A model generated the notes under the pieces. It was given only the letters and a program-made list of their open reading frames with translations. It did not search any database and was not told where the DNA came from. A DNA stretch of 64,000 nt from an uncultured Eubacteriales bacterium (lineage in GTDB: Bacteria > Bacillota > Clostridia > Christensenellales > DTU072): assembly GCA_949292905.1 (NCBI GenBank), contig CASFAV010000013.1, positions 1-64,000 on the forward strand, in the 5' to 3' direction. The translations under genes were made by a program, and so were the position numbers. Shown in pieces: positions 38,756-46,699 of the stretch (positions are counted from its first letter, which is position 1; the number at the start of each line of letters is the position of its first letter).

Positions 38756-38790
38756 GAAGGCGTTTCCCTCGGGAAGCGCCTTCTTCTTAT
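38756..38790 (+). terminator. Terminator after the beta-propeller gene
   Basis: GAAGGCGTTTCCC and GGGAAGCGCCTTC form a 13-bp stem with one G-U pair, followed by TTCTTAT. It lies about 40 bases past the stop codon. Confidence 0.88.
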
Positions 38791-39232
38791 ATATCGCGTT
38801 AATCCCGCCCGCTCCCCCGCTTACCAAAGCGCGTAGCCCCTTCCCGTAACGCCTTACGCCCCGCGCCACAAAAGAAGCGGCTTCTTACGAAGCCGTCCCG
38901 CTATCGGTGCCGCAGGCACCATATTAAAATGTAAGCGAATTACTTTAAGCGCACGAAATTGCATTTACTACGTTCATTCTATAATAAACGACCTTTCCGC
39001 ACTCGATAAACAGCGAGTATGCGAGCGAGATGATCTCCCTCTCAATGCAATTCGATATTATACCAAAATTCGTAGGGGGTATTATCATACCTGCGAGCTC
39101 CGATATGCGCGTATGCGCATTTGATATATTGAGGATACTTATATCGCTTTTCGGGATACCCGTTCTCAGATTTTATGTATTATTATTCTCGTATGCGCGA
39201 TTATACATACGGGGATACCTCGTCTTTTGAGT
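38791..39232. other. Gene-free stretch between two convergent terminators
   Basis: No convincing coding frame was found. The first part holds stable small hairpins (GGCTTC-TTAC-GAAGCC; GGTGCC-GCA-GGCACC). A lone TATAAT lies near 38982 with no good -35 at normal spacing. The second part is AT-rich with short dyads (GGTAT-TATC-ATACC; CGTATG...CATACG). It may be gene remnants, a small RNA locus or plain spacer. Confidence 0.4.
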
Positions 39233-39262
39233 TAAAAAAAACGCGCCCTTTTCGGGCGCGCC
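39233..39262 (-). terminator. Terminator after hom
   Basis: On the minus strand CGCGCCC-GAAAA-GGGCGCG is followed by eight T residues, 20 bases past the hom stop codon. Confidence 0.95.
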
Positions 39263-39281
39263 GTTTTATAATGCGTCGCGT

Positions 39282-40544
39282 TTACATCACGCGGATAAGG
39301 GAGTCTACGGAGATCACTTCGTTAAGCGATTTGATCTCGGCTATAGCCTTGTTTATCTTCGATTCCGCGGTGCGGTGTATCATGAAGATGATAGAGGCTT
39401 TGCCCTCGTCCGCCTGCTGTTGTACGGAGTTGATCGATACGCCGTATTTGCCGAAGGCGGTAGCCACTTTCGCAAGCACGCCCGCTTTGTCCTCGACGGT
39501 CATACGGACGTAATATTCGCTCGTGAAGTCGTCCGCGAATGCGTCCGCTTCCGCTTCGCCGTACGGGAAGCGCATGTGCTCCGTCTGCGCCGCGGCGTAC
39601 ACTATGTCGGAGACTATCGCGGAACCGGTGGGAAGATCGCCCGCTCCCCTTCCGTACAGCATTATGTCGCCCACGTTGTTGCCGTTGATGAGAACGGCGT
39701 TGAAGGAGCCTTTCACGGAAGCGAGAGGATTGTTCTCCAGTATGAACGCGGGGTGTACGCGTGCCTCTATCTTGCCGTCCACGCACTTACCGATCGCAAG
39801 CAGCTTCAGAGTATATCCGAAGCGCTTACCGTACTCGATATCTATCTTGCTTATCTTGCTGATACCCTCGCGGTAGATCTTGTCGAGAGGAACTTTCTTA
39901 TGGAAGCAGAGGGTAGCGAGTATGCTCAGTTTGTACATACTGTCGAAGCCGTCCACGTCTGCGCTCGGATTGGCTTCGGCGTAGCCCAATCTTTGCGCTT
40001 CCTTGAGAACGTCGGCGTACTCCAGTCCTTCGTCCGCCATCTTCGTGAGTATGAAGTTGGTCGTGCCGTTGACGATACCCATTATCGAATTGATACGGTT
40101 GCCCTGCATGCTCGAAGTGAGCGCGCGTATAACGGGAACGCCCCCTACGCAACTCGCTTCGAAGTAAAGTCCGCCGCCGCCCTCTCTCGCCGCCGCTTCG
40201 AGATCGCTCCAGCACTTGCTGAACATCTCTTTATTGGCGGTGACGATGCTCTTGCCCGCTCTGAGCGCGGCGATAAGGAAGGAACGCGCCGGCTCTATGC
40301 CGCCGAAAAATTCCGCGACTACCTTGATCTCGGGGTCGTTCACTACGTTGTTTATATCGGTGGAAACGATATCGGGATCTACGCCGAGCGCTTCGACTTT
40401 CGCCGTATCCTTCTCGAGAATGTGTCTTATCTCGATATCGATACCGTCCGTCGCCATTATGTCGTCGTGCATATCGCGCAAAATACGGTAAGTACCGCCG
40501 CCTACCGTGCCGAGTCCCAATAAAGCCACTCCTACTTTTTTCAT
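39282..40544 (-). CDS. hom: Homoserine dehydrogenase
   Basis: Reduces aspartate semialdehyde to homoserine, the branch to threonine and methionine. The 420 residues have an N-terminal NAD(P) fold (LGLGTVGGGTYRIL), the catalytic core (GIVNGTTNFILTKM; EAQRLGYAEANPSADVDGFDSMYKLSIL) and a C-terminal ACT domain (about 345-420; VEDKAGVLAKVATAFGKYGVSINSVQQ) that usually mediates threonine feedback. AAAGGAG precedes the ATG. It lies 13 bases after coaX and is co-transcribed with it. Confidence 0.97.
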   Translation of the reverse strand: MKKVGVALLGLGTVGGGTYRILRDMHDDIMATDGIDIEIRHILEKDTAKVEALGVDPDIVSTDINNVVNDPEIKVVAEFFGGIEPARSFLIAALRAGKSIVTANKEMFSKCWSDLEAAAREGGGGLYFEASCVGGVPVIRALTSSMQGNRINSIMGIVNGTTNFILTKMADEGLEYADVLKEAQRLGYAEANPSADVDGFDSMYKLSILATLCFHKKVPLDKIYREGISKISKIDIEYGKRFGYTLKLLAIGKCVDGKIEARVHPAFILENNPLASVKGSFNAVLINGNNVGDIMLYGRGAGDLPTGSAIVSDIVYAAAQTEHMRFPYGEAEADAFADDFTSEYYVRMTVEDKAGVLAKVATAFGKYGVSINSVQQQADEGKASIIFMIHRTAESKINKAIAEIKSLNEVISVDSLIRVM

Positions 40545-40557
40545 ATATTTACTCCTT

Positions 40558-41334
40558 TCAACGGTCTTTATTCAGATCGTATAGTATTTTAAGTCCTTTC
40601 AGAGACAACGCTCTGTCTACGGTGTCTATTATTTTACTACCGGAAGAAGTCACGAGTTCGCTCATACCGCCCGTTGCGATGACTTTGACTTTGTCGTAAC
40701 CGCTTTCCTCCGTCATTCTGCCGATAATGCCCTCGACAAGCCCCGTAAAGCCGTAGATTATGCCCGCCTGCATATTCTGCACCGTCGTTCTTCCGATAAT
40801 GCTGCTCGGACGTATAAGCTCGATACGTGGAAGCTTCGCCGCCGTATTGGTAAGCGCTTCCGCGCTCGATTTGATACCGGGAGCTATCGCTCCGCCGAGG
40901 AATACGCCCTCCGCGTCGATGAATCCGAACGTCGTGGCGCTTCCGAAATCGACGGTAATACAAGGTCCGCCGTACTCGTAGTAAGCGGCGACGGCGTTGA
41001 CGATACGGTCGGCGCCCAACTCCTCCGGCACTAGATAATTGAGCTGAATACCGAGGTTTATGCGGTTATTTACCATTATCGGGCGCTTGTGCGTGTAATA
41101 ACTGCACATATGCTCTATCGTGTAATTGAGCGCGGGCGCAACCGAACTCATGATCATACCTTCAACGTCGTTGAAAGAGTATCCTTTAGAACTCAGAAGG
41201 TCGAAAAATACCATGCCGAATTCGTCCGCCGTCTTGGTATGGTCGGAAGCTATACGCCAGGTGGTCGTTATCTTACCGTCTTTGAGCACCCCGATTTTGA
41301 TATTGGTGTTACCTACGTCTAATAATATAACCAT
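40558..41334 (-). CDS. coaX: Type III pantothenate kinase
   Basis: First enzyme of CoA synthesis (pantothenate to 4'-phosphopantothenate), of the ASKHA fold. The 258 residues include DVGNTNIKIGVL at the N-terminus, the substrate segment ELGADRIVNAVAAY, the phosphate segment CITVDFGSATTFGFID and GGAIAPGIKSSAEAL. Type III kinases need a monovalent cation and are not inhibited by CoA. It leads the coaX-hom transcript. No ribosome-binding site precedes the ATG; the predicted leader is 3 bases. Confidence 0.96.
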   Translation of the reverse strand: MVILLDVGNTNIKIGVLKDGKITTTWRIASDHTKTADEFGMVFFDLLSSKGYSFNDVEGMIMSSVAPALNYTIEHMCSYYTHKRPIMVNNRINLGIQLNYLVPEELGADRIVNAVAAYYEYGGPCITVDFGSATTFGFIDAEGVFLGGAIAPGIKSSAEALTNTAAKLPRIELIRPSSIIGRTTVQNMQAGIIYGFTGLVEGIIGRMTEESGYDKVKVIATGGMSELVTSSGSKIIDTVDRALSLKGLKILYDLNKDR

Positions 41335-41343
41335 AGTAAATCA

Positions 41344-41372
41344 ATCTTAACATTTTTTATCGGATATGGCAA
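41344..41372 (-). promoter_or_regulatory. coaX-hom promoter, near-leaderless
   Basis: TTGCCA (41367-41372), 17-base spacer, TAAGAT (41344-41349). Predicted +1 is an A at 41337, 3 bases before the coaX ATG. Confidence 0.65.
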
Positions 41373-41432
41373 GTATATTCCCGAATTCCGATAGCCGATT
41401 GCTTTATCTATAGCGTTTTTTCACTCAAAGCG

Positions 41433-41470
41433 CAAAAAAAAGCGTTCCCTCGAAGGAAACGCTTTTTATT
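41433..41470 (-). terminator. Terminator of the S10-spc-alpha operon
   Basis: On the minus strand AGCGTTTCC-TTCGA-GGGAACGCT is followed by eight T residues, about 20 bases past the rplQ stop. The reverse strand also ends in TTTTTATT, so it works in both directions. Confidence 0.95.
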
Positions 41471-41484
41471 CTTTGAATAAAGAC

Positions 41485-41997
41485 TTACACCAGCTCGATT
41501 ATGCACATCGCGGCGTCGTCGCCTCTGCGGTTAGCCGTTCTGACGATGCGGGTGTAGCCGCCCTTCGTTCCGAGCTCCTCGGCGCGCTTGGCGTACTTGG
41601 GAGCAAGTTCGCGGAAGAGTTTTTCGATGAGAGGATGCTTGATGTCGGCGGTACGTTTTTTGAAATCCGCTTTCTTCTCCTTGTCTGCCTGCACTTCCTG
41701 CAGATCCTCGAGTTCCGCCATCATCTTACGGCGAGCGGCGAGCTTCTTCGGTCCGTCGTTGACGAAAGTGACGTCGATCTTCTCGTCCTTCTGGTTGAGC
41801 TTCTGCTTCGTCACGGTCACGGTGTCTTCGTAAGTGTTGATAGCGAGAGTGATCATCTTCTCGGCTACCTTGCGCACTTCCTTCGCCCTCTCGACGGTGG
41901 TCTCGATCCTGCCGTGCCACAGCAGTTCGGAAGCCTGACTGTATACTAACTGGACTCTCTGGTCCGTTCTTTTACCTAACTTTCTTGCTTGTGCCAT
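41485..41997 (-). CDS. rplQ: Ribosomal protein L17
   Basis: Large-subunit protein near the peptide exit tunnel. The core is recognisable by RKLGKRTDQRVQLVYSQASELLWHGRIETTVERAKEVRKVAEKMITLA at the start and YAKRAEELGTKGGYTRIVRTANRRGDDAAMCIIELV at the end. At 170 residues it is longer than the usual 113-130, because a charged, Lys-rich insert (about 55-120) separates the two halves, as in some clostridial L17 proteins. Last gene of the operon, 14 bases after rpoA. Confidence 0.96.
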   Translation of the reverse strand: MAQARKLGKRTDQRVQLVYSQASELLWHGRIETTVERAKEVRKVAEKMITLAINTYEDTVTVTKQKLNQKDEKIDVTFVNDGPKKLAARRKMMAELEDLQEVQADKEKKADFKKRTADIKHPLIEKLFRELAPKYAKRAEELGTKGGYTRIVRTANRRGDDAAMCIIELV

Positions 41998-42011
41998 TTT
42001 AACTTACTCCT

Positions 42012-42965
42012 TTAATCATCCTTATTGCTGAGGCTCAGTCCCATACTTTCGAGCTTACGGATGACTTCGTCCAGAGATTTTCTGCCGAGGTTCTTGACCT
42101 TCAACATATCGTCTTCGCTCTTCTTCACGAGATCTTCGACGGTGAATACGCCCGCGCGTTTCAGGCAGTTCAAAGGTCTTACGGAAAGCTCCAGTTCCTC
42201 GATGCTCATGCTGAGCGCCTTGGACTGCTTGTCGTCGTCGCGCGAAACCAGTATCTCTCTCGAATCCATATCCTCTACGAGGTTGATGAACAGTTTGAGG
42301 TGGTCGCCCATAACTTTGGCGGCGAGGGAAATGACCTCTCTGGGACTTGCCGCCGCGTTGGTCTTGACGTTGACTCTGAGCTTATCGTAATCGATGGACT
42401 GACCTACACGGGTGCTCTCCACTTCGTAACTTACCGCCACTACGGGAGAATACAGCGAATCGATAGGTATGTAGCCGATGGGAGCCTGAGGTATTTTGTT
42501 GTCCTTGGCGGAAACGTAGCCTCTGCCTACGCCTACGGTGAGCTCCATATTGAGGGTAGCGCCCTCCTCTATGGTGCAGATGTACGCGTCGGGGTTCATG
42601 ACCTCGATCCCGGTGGGGAAATCGATGTCGGCCGCGCTTATCACGCCGGGGGTGCTGCGAATCAAAGTAACGGTGGTATCCGTGAATTCGTCGGGATTAA
42701 GCACTTTGATAGCGAGCTCTTTGAGGTTGAGAATAATGTCCGCCACGTCTTCGCGTACTCCGGGCACGGTGCTGAATTCGTGTTTGACTCCTTCGATCCT
42801 TATGCCGCGGATAGCCGCTCCGGGGAGCGCCATACTGAGTACTCTGCGAAGGCAGTTACCGATGGTGATACCGTATCCCCTCTCGAGAGGTTCGACGGTG
42901 AACGTCGCCTGGTCGCCTTTGGCGCTTTCTTCAATAGTAATTTTGGGTTTGAAGAGTTCCAACAT
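42012..42965 (-). CDS. rpoA: RNA polymerase alpha subunit
   Basis: Assembly platform of RNA polymerase and contact point for activators. The 317 residues have the N-terminal dimerisation domain (about 1-230; FTVEPLERGYGITIGNCLRRVLSMALPGAAIRGIRIEGVKHEFSTVPGVREDV) and the C-terminal UP-element-binding domain (about 245-317; LSVRPLNCLKRAGVFTVEDLVKKSEDDMLKVKNLGRKSLDEV). Both are intact. Gene order rpsD-rpoA-rplQ is standard. Confidence 0.99.
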   Translation of the reverse strand: MLELFKPKITIEESAKGDQATFTVEPLERGYGITIGNCLRRVLSMALPGAAIRGIRIEGVKHEFSTVPGVREDVADIILNLKELAIKVLNPDEFTDTTVTLIRSTPGVISAADIDFPTGIEVMNPDAYICTIEEGATLNMELTVGVGRGYVSAKDNKIPQAPIGYIPIDSLYSPVVAVSYEVESTRVGQSIDYDKLRVNVKTNAAASPREVISLAAKVMGDHLKLFINLVEDMDSREILVSRDDDKQSKALSMSIEELELSVRPLNCLKRAGVFTVEDLVKKSEDDMLKVKNLGRKSLDEVIRKLESMGLSLSNKDD

Positions 42966-42985
42966 TGTCTATCCTCCTTAATCGC

Positions 42986-43609
42986 TTACTTCGAGTACAA
43001 CTCGACGATCATATGCTCTGCGATGGACAGGTCGACGTCCTCACGAGTGGGCATAGCTTCTACCTTGCCGGTAAGGGTCTCGGTGTCGAAGCTGAGCCAC
43101 TTGGGAAGATTGGCGATCTTGGCGCCCTTGAGCTCTACGAAAAACGCTTTCTCCTTTTTGGTGTCTTTGACGGCTATGACGTCGCCTTCGCTGACGAGGT
43201 AGGAAGGGATATTGACGGTCTTGCCGTTGACGGTGATGTGTCCGTGGTTGACGAGCTGTCTGGATTGAGCACGGGACGAACCGATGCACATACGGTACAC
43301 TACGTTGTCAAGCCTTCTCTCTATGAGAATGAGCATGTTCTCGCCGGTAACGCCGCGCATTTTTTCCGCCATCTCGTAGTACATATGGAATTGTTTCTCC
43401 ATAAGACCGTACGCTCTCTTGGCTTTCTGCTTCTCGCGGAGCTGAACGCTGTAAGCGGTGGCTTTTTTACGACCGGCGCCGTGTTGTCCGGGAGGCGTGG
43501 GACGCTTGTCGAGGGCGCACGCGGCGCTCAGGCATCTGTCGCCTTTAAGAAATAATTTGCAACCTTCACGTCTGCAAAGTTTGCAAACGGGTCCTGTATA
43601 TCTTGCCAT
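42986..43609 (-). CDS. rpsD: Ribosomal protein S4, zinc-binding form
   Basis: Primary 16S rRNA binder that starts 30S assembly. The 207 residues carry an N-terminal zinc site with C9, C12, C26 and C31 ([25 protein letters not shown]), then the S4 RNA-binding domain ([40 protein letters not shown]). S4 is the autoregulator in many bacteria. Here the gene is inside the alpha operon, as in E. coli, rather than alone as in Bacillus subtilis. Confidence 0.98.
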   Translation of the reverse strand: MARYTGPVCKLCRREGCKLFLKGDRCLSAACALDKRPTPPGQHGAGRKKATAYSVQLREKQKAKRAYGLMEKQFHMYYEMAEKMRGVTGENMLILIERRLDNVVYRMCIGSSRAQSRQLVNHGHITVNGKTVNIPSYLVSEGDVIAVKDTKKEKAFFVELKGAKIANLPKWLSFDTETLTGKVEAMPTREDVDLSIAEHMIVELYSK

Positions 43610-43624
43610 TTTCGTATCCTCCTA

Positions 43625-44017
43625 TTACAGTCTTCTGCGTTTGGGCGGGCGGCAGCCGTTGTGAGGTATGGGAGACACGTCCTGTATCTTCGTGACCTCG
43701 ATCTCCGCGACCTGCATCGCGCGGATAGCGGATTCTCTGCCTTGTCCCGGTCCTTTGACGTAAACTTCCACTTTGCGGATGCCGTGCTCTTTGGCGGCTT
43801 TCGCTGCGTCCTCGGCGACGAGCTGCGCCGCGTAAGGAGTGGATTTACGGCTGCCCTTGAGACCGAGCTTGCCTGCGGACGACCAGCTGATGGTGTTGCC
43901 GTCCAAGTCTGTAAAAGTTACGATGGTATTGTTAAAGGAAGCGTGAATGTGCACCTGACCTTTCTCGATGTGTTTAAGGTCCTTCCTTCTCTTGATCTGA
44001 CTTCTTCTGACTGCCAT
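43625..44017 (-). CDS. rpsK: Ribosomal protein S11
   Basis: Small-subunit platform protein that contacts mRNA near the E site. The 130 residues include [43 protein letters not shown] and the basic C-terminus [18 protein letters not shown], both typical. Normal length. Lies 18 bases after rpsM. Confidence 0.98.
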   Translation of the reverse strand: MAVRRSQIKRRKDLKHIEKGQVHIHASFNNTIVTFTDLDGNTISWSSAGKLGLKGSRKSTPYAAQLVAEDAAKAAKEHGIRKVEVYVKGPGQGRESAIRAMQVAEIEVTKIQDVSPIPHNGCRPPKRRRL

Positions 44018-44035
44018 TTCTTATCGTCCTCCTGA

Positions 44036-44404
44036 TTACTTCTTCGAGCGACCGACCGTACGTTTCTTACCTTTACGCGTACGAGCGTTCTGCTTGGTGC
44101 TCTGTCCGCGGACAGGCAGTCCCTTTCTGTGTCTTACTCCACGGTAGCAACCTATTTCCATAAGACGCTTGATATCGAGCATCACGTCGCGTCTCAGGTC
44201 ACCTTCGACGTGAAGATTGTTTTCGATATAATCACGGATCTTGACGATCTGCTCTTCGGTCAAATCCTTTACACGGGTGTCGGGATCGATTCCCGTCTCG
44301 GCAAGCAACTTCTTCGAAGTCGTAAGCCCGATGCCGTATATGTACGTGAGACCGATTTCAACTCTCTTTTCACGGGGTAAATCTACACCTGCTATACGAG
44401 CCAT
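44036..44404 (-). CDS. rpsM: Ribosomal protein S13
   Basis: Small-subunit head protein that contacts 23S rRNA and tRNA. The 122 residues begin [26 protein letters not shown] and end in the basic tail [28 protein letters not shown], as expected. GGAGGT precedes the ATG. It follows a 248-base gap after rpmJ, the longest inside the whole operon, which may hold a promoter and a structured leader. Confidence 0.98.
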   Translation of the reverse strand: MARIAGVDLPREKRVEIGLTYIYGIGLTTSKKLLAETGIDPDTRVKDLTEEQIVKIRDYIENNLHVEGDLRRDVMLDIKRLMEIGCYRGVRHRKGLPVRGQSTKQNARTRKGKKRTVGRSKK

Positions 44405-44566
44405 TTAGTAACCTCCAACATAATCTATTTGTAATATCTATGCCCAATCGCCGGGTTAAACCGGAATAGAATGCCTCCCGGTTCAGCCGCCCCGACGACA
44501 TTTGTCTTCTAAGACGGGAATATATTCTTTACATACGTACGCGCGCGCTTTACCGCGTGCTTTGAT
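44405..44566 (-). promoter_or_regulatory. Structured leader before rpsM
   Basis: This part of the unusually long gap contains a perfect hairpin (AACCGG/CCGGTT, 44459-44483) followed by more GC-rich pairing sequence and then the rpsM ribosome-binding site. Long structured leaders at this position often bind a ribosomal protein for feedback control. That role is inferred, and I do not recognise a known class. Confidence 0.4.
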
Positions 44567-44596
44567 ATTGTATCATACAACAACTCTTATACGCAA
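44567..44596 (-). promoter_or_regulatory. Possible internal promoter for rpsM-rplQ
   Basis: TTGCGT (44591-44596), 18-base spacer, TACAAT (44567-44572). Predicted +1 near 44560, about 155 bases before rpsM. The -35 lies inside the arm of a long inverted repeat. Confidence 0.4.
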
Positions 44597-44618
44597 ACGA
44601 ATTGCGCATAAAAGTTGT
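44580..44618. repeat. Long inverted repeat between rpmJ and rpsM
   Basis: The two arms (ACAACTCTTATACGCAA and TTGCGCATAAAAGTTGT) pair over 17 bp with two G-U pairs and a loop of about 5 bases. On the plus strand it is followed by CGTTTTT, so it looks like a terminator facing against the operon. On the sense strand there is no U-tract. Confidence 0.6.
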
Positions 44619-44652
44619 CGTTTTTCCGATAAAATCTCATCGGGCTAGCGTT

Positions 44653-44769
44653 TCAGCCCTGTTTTTGTTTATGGTTAGGATACTTGGAGCAGATAACCAT
44701 AACTTTGCCGTTTCTCTTGATGATCTTGCACTTGTCGCACATGGGTTTGACAGAAGGTCTGACTTTCAT
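44653..44769 (-). CDS. rpmJ: Ribosomal protein L36, zinc-binding form
   Basis: A 38-residue large-subunit protein that begins [20 protein letters not shown]. Zinc ligands C11, C14, C27 and H33 are present, so this is the zinc-containing paralogue. It lies 21 bases after infA, the usual place in Firmicutes. Confidence 0.97.
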   Translation of the reverse strand: MKVRPSVKPMCDKCKIIKRNGKVMVICSKYPNHKQKQG

Positions 44770-44790
44770 TGCTGTATCTCCTATTTTCGA

Positions 44791-45012
44791 TTAGTTTTTA
44801 CTGCGGTAAACAATTCGTCCGTTGTTGAGGTTGTACGTACTCATGGCAACTTTCACGTTGTCGCCCACGTAAACTTTGATGTTGTTCACGCGCATTTTGC
44901 CGGCGAGATACGCCGTGATAACGTGTCCGTTGGTGAGCTTGACTTTGAAGGTAGTCGCGGGCAAAACTTCTATAACGGTGCCCTCTACTTCGATTGTATC
45001 GTCCTTAGACAT
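44791..45012 (-). CDS. infA: Translation initiation factor IF-1
   Basis: Binds the ribosomal A site during initiation. The 73 residues form one OB-fold/S1 domain (MSKDDTIEVEGTVIEVLPATTFKVKLTNGHVITAYLAGKMRVNNIKVYVGDNVKVAMSTYNLNNGRIVYR). IF-1 usually has about 72 residues. Family segments GTVIEVLP, FKVKL and GKMR are intact, though AMSTYNLNNGRI replaces the usual ELSPYDLTRGRI. Confidence 0.97.
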   Translation of the reverse strand: MSKDDTIEVEGTVIEVLPATTFKVKLTNGHVITAYLAGKMRVNNIKVYVGDNVKVAMSTYNLNNGRIVYRSKN

Positions 45013-45034
45013 ACTGAACTCCTTGTTTATTTTT

Positions 45035-45307
45035 TTATATCGAGCCGTTGTAGGCGCGAAGCGCGCTTCTTACCTCGGCGTCGAAGATCTTTTTACCCTC
45101 GGCAAGCTTGTCAGCTATTTTCGCGATGACGTCGCCTTGGGGTTTGAGGTGTTTGATCTTTTTAAGTTTCGGCTTGTCCACTCTGCGGAGATCGCCGTCG
45201 GCTATGGTCACGTATTCGTCGTCCACTATTTCGATCACTACGTAAAACCTGCCTGCGTCTCTTCCCGACCTCGAGAAAACTACCGAACCTAACGCGATGC
45301 TTTTCAT
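45035..45307 (-). CDS. KOW-domain RNA-binding protein (L14e-like)
   Basis: A 90-residue protein with an N-terminal KOW motif (IALGSVVFSRSGRDAGRFYVVIEIVDDEYVTIADGDLRRVDKPKLKKIKHLKP). A KOW or L14e-like protein between map and infA is common in Clostridia and is thought to act in translation, but its role is not settled. The ATG at 45307 is 3 bases past the map stop. A GTG at 45313 that overlaps the stop is an alternative start. Neither has a clear ribosome-binding site, so translation is probably coupled to map. Confidence 0.85.
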   Translation of the reverse strand: MKSIALGSVVFSRSGRDAGRFYVVIEIVDDEYVTIADGDLRRVDKPKLKKIKHLKPQGDVIAKIADKLAEGKKIFDAEVRSALRAYNGSI

Positions 45308-45309
45308 AA

Positions 45310-46056
45310 TCACAAAGTAAGTATTTCCACGCCTTCGGGACGTATGACTACTGTGTTCTCGTAATGCGCGGAAGGCTTGCCGTCGGCGGTGAATACCGTC
45401 CAGTCATCCCCTTCCACCTGCATGACCTTGCGGGTGCCGAGGTTGATCATGGGCTCTATGGCGAGAGTCATATTCGCCGCAAGCCTCATTCCCCTGCCCG
45501 GTACGCCGTAATTGGGTACGCTGGGATCTTCGTGGACCGTGGCGCCTATGCCGTGCCCCACGAGCTCTCTCACCACTCCGTAACCTCTGGATTCGGCGTG
45601 TTTCATTATCGTGGCGCCGAGATCTCCGAGCCTGACTCCCTCTTTGAGGATGGACACGCCCTTGAAGAAACACTCCTCGCAGCAATCCTTGAGCGCCGCT
45701 TTTTCCGCGGAGATCCTGCCGATGCCTACGGTGCGAGCCGCGTCGGTATGGAAACCGCCCACACCCACGCCGGCGTCTATTTTGAGGAGCATGCCCTCTT
45801 CGAGGACTCTGTCGCCGGGAATGCCGTGGACTATTTCGTCGTCGATAGAGAGGCAAAGCGTCGCGGGGAAACCGCCGTATCCCAGAAAGGACGGGACCGC
45901 ATTGTTACGTTTGATGTAGTCGTACGCTATCGCGTCGAGCCGCCTCAAGGTGACTCCCGGCTTGGCGTTGTCGGAAACGAGTCTTAACACGTCGCGGAGA
46001 ATTACCCCCGCTTTTCTCATAAGATCTATTTCCTGTTCGCTTTTAATGGTTACCAT
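45310..46056 (-). CDS. map: Methionine aminopeptidase, type I
   Basis: Removes the N-terminal Met from new proteins, using a two-metal site. The 248 residues show the pita-bread fold with metal ligands in IDAGVGVGGFHTDAARTVGIG (two Asp), GHGIGATVHEDPSVPNYG (His), MTLAIEPMIN (Glu) and HYENTVVI (Glu). HGIPGDRVLEEGMLLKIDAG is also conserved. Normal length. Lies between adk and the KOW gene, as usual in the spc operon of Firmicutes. Confidence 0.98.
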   Translation of the reverse strand: MVTIKSEQEIDLMRKAGVILRDVLRLVSDNAKPGVTLRRLDAIAYDYIKRNNAVPSFLGYGGFPATLCLSIDDEIVHGIPGDRVLEEGMLLKIDAGVGVGGFHTDAARTVGIGRISAEKAALKDCCEECFFKGVSILKEGVRLGDLGATIMKHAESRGYGVVRELVGHGIGATVHEDPSVPNYGVPGRGMRLAANMTLAIEPMINLGTRKVMQVEGDDWTVFTADGKPSAHYENTVVIRPEGVEILTL

Positions 46057-46084
46057 TTCGCCGAAACCTTCTTTTCAAAGATCT

Positions 46085-46699
46085 TTAGCCGAGGATCGAT
46101 TTGATCTCGTCGAACACTTCGTCGACGCTCTTTGCGGCGTTCACGTTGACGAGAACGCCCCTCTGTGCGTAAAAGTCCTGAAGCGGCGCGGTGGTCTTCT
46201 CGTAGACGGCGAGACGGTTGAGGATGATATCTTCTTTGTCGTCGTCGCGCACGAAAAGCGTGGCTCCGCACTTATCGCATATCGGCGAAGGATGGGTGGA
46301 AACGTGATAGGTCTCGCCGCAAACGCAGCTGCGTCTGCCGCCCAGTCTTGCGATGACGGTGGCGGGGTCGACTACGAAATTGATGACGTAGTCCACTTTG
46401 GTGAGTTTCTCGAGCGCTTCCGCCTGAGGGATGCTGCGGGGAAAGCCGTCGAGAAGAAAGCCCTTCTTGCAATCTTCTTCGGCGAGTCTCGCCGCGACTA
46501 TGCGCACCACCACGTCGTCGGGGACGAGCTGTCCTTTATCCATAAAGCTCTTGGCGTAGAGACCTATCTCCGTGCCGCGCGCGATATTGGAGCGGAAAGC
46601 GTCGCCCGTCGAAATGTGGGGTATGCCGTAGTACTCTTTCAATTTAGCCGCCTGGGAGCCTTTACCGGCTCCCGGCGCTCCTAAAAGAATTATGTTCAT
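46085..46699 (-). CDS. adk: Adenylate kinase with Cys-rich LID
   Basis: Interconverts ATP and AMP with two ADP. The 204 residues show the P-loop GAPGAGKGSQA (7-17), FLLDGFPRSIPQAEAL and a LID domain with four Cys (C125, C127, C141, C144). These resemble the structural zinc site of Gram-positive kinases, but the first pair is spaced CxC rather than the CxxC I expect, so zinc binding is likely but not certain. At 204 residues it is slightly shorter than the usual 214-217. Both ends are tightly packed; it overlaps secY by one base. Confidence 0.97.
   Translation of the reverse strand: MNIILLGAPGAGKGSQAAKLKEYYGIPHISTGDAFRSNIARGTEIGLYAKSFMDKGQLVPDDVVVRIVAARLAEEDCKKGFLLDGFPRSIPQAEALEKLTKVDYVINFVVDPATVIARLGGRRSCVCGETYHVSTHPSPICDKCGATLFVRDDDKEDIILNRLAVYEKTTAPLQDFYAQRGVLVNVNAAKSVDEVFDEIKSILG

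Noticed and set aside
39030-39513. Small plus-strand frames of 66 and 112 codons near the hom end
   Set aside because: The second runs antisense through the hom terminator and the hom C-terminus; neither has a ribosome-binding site or motif.
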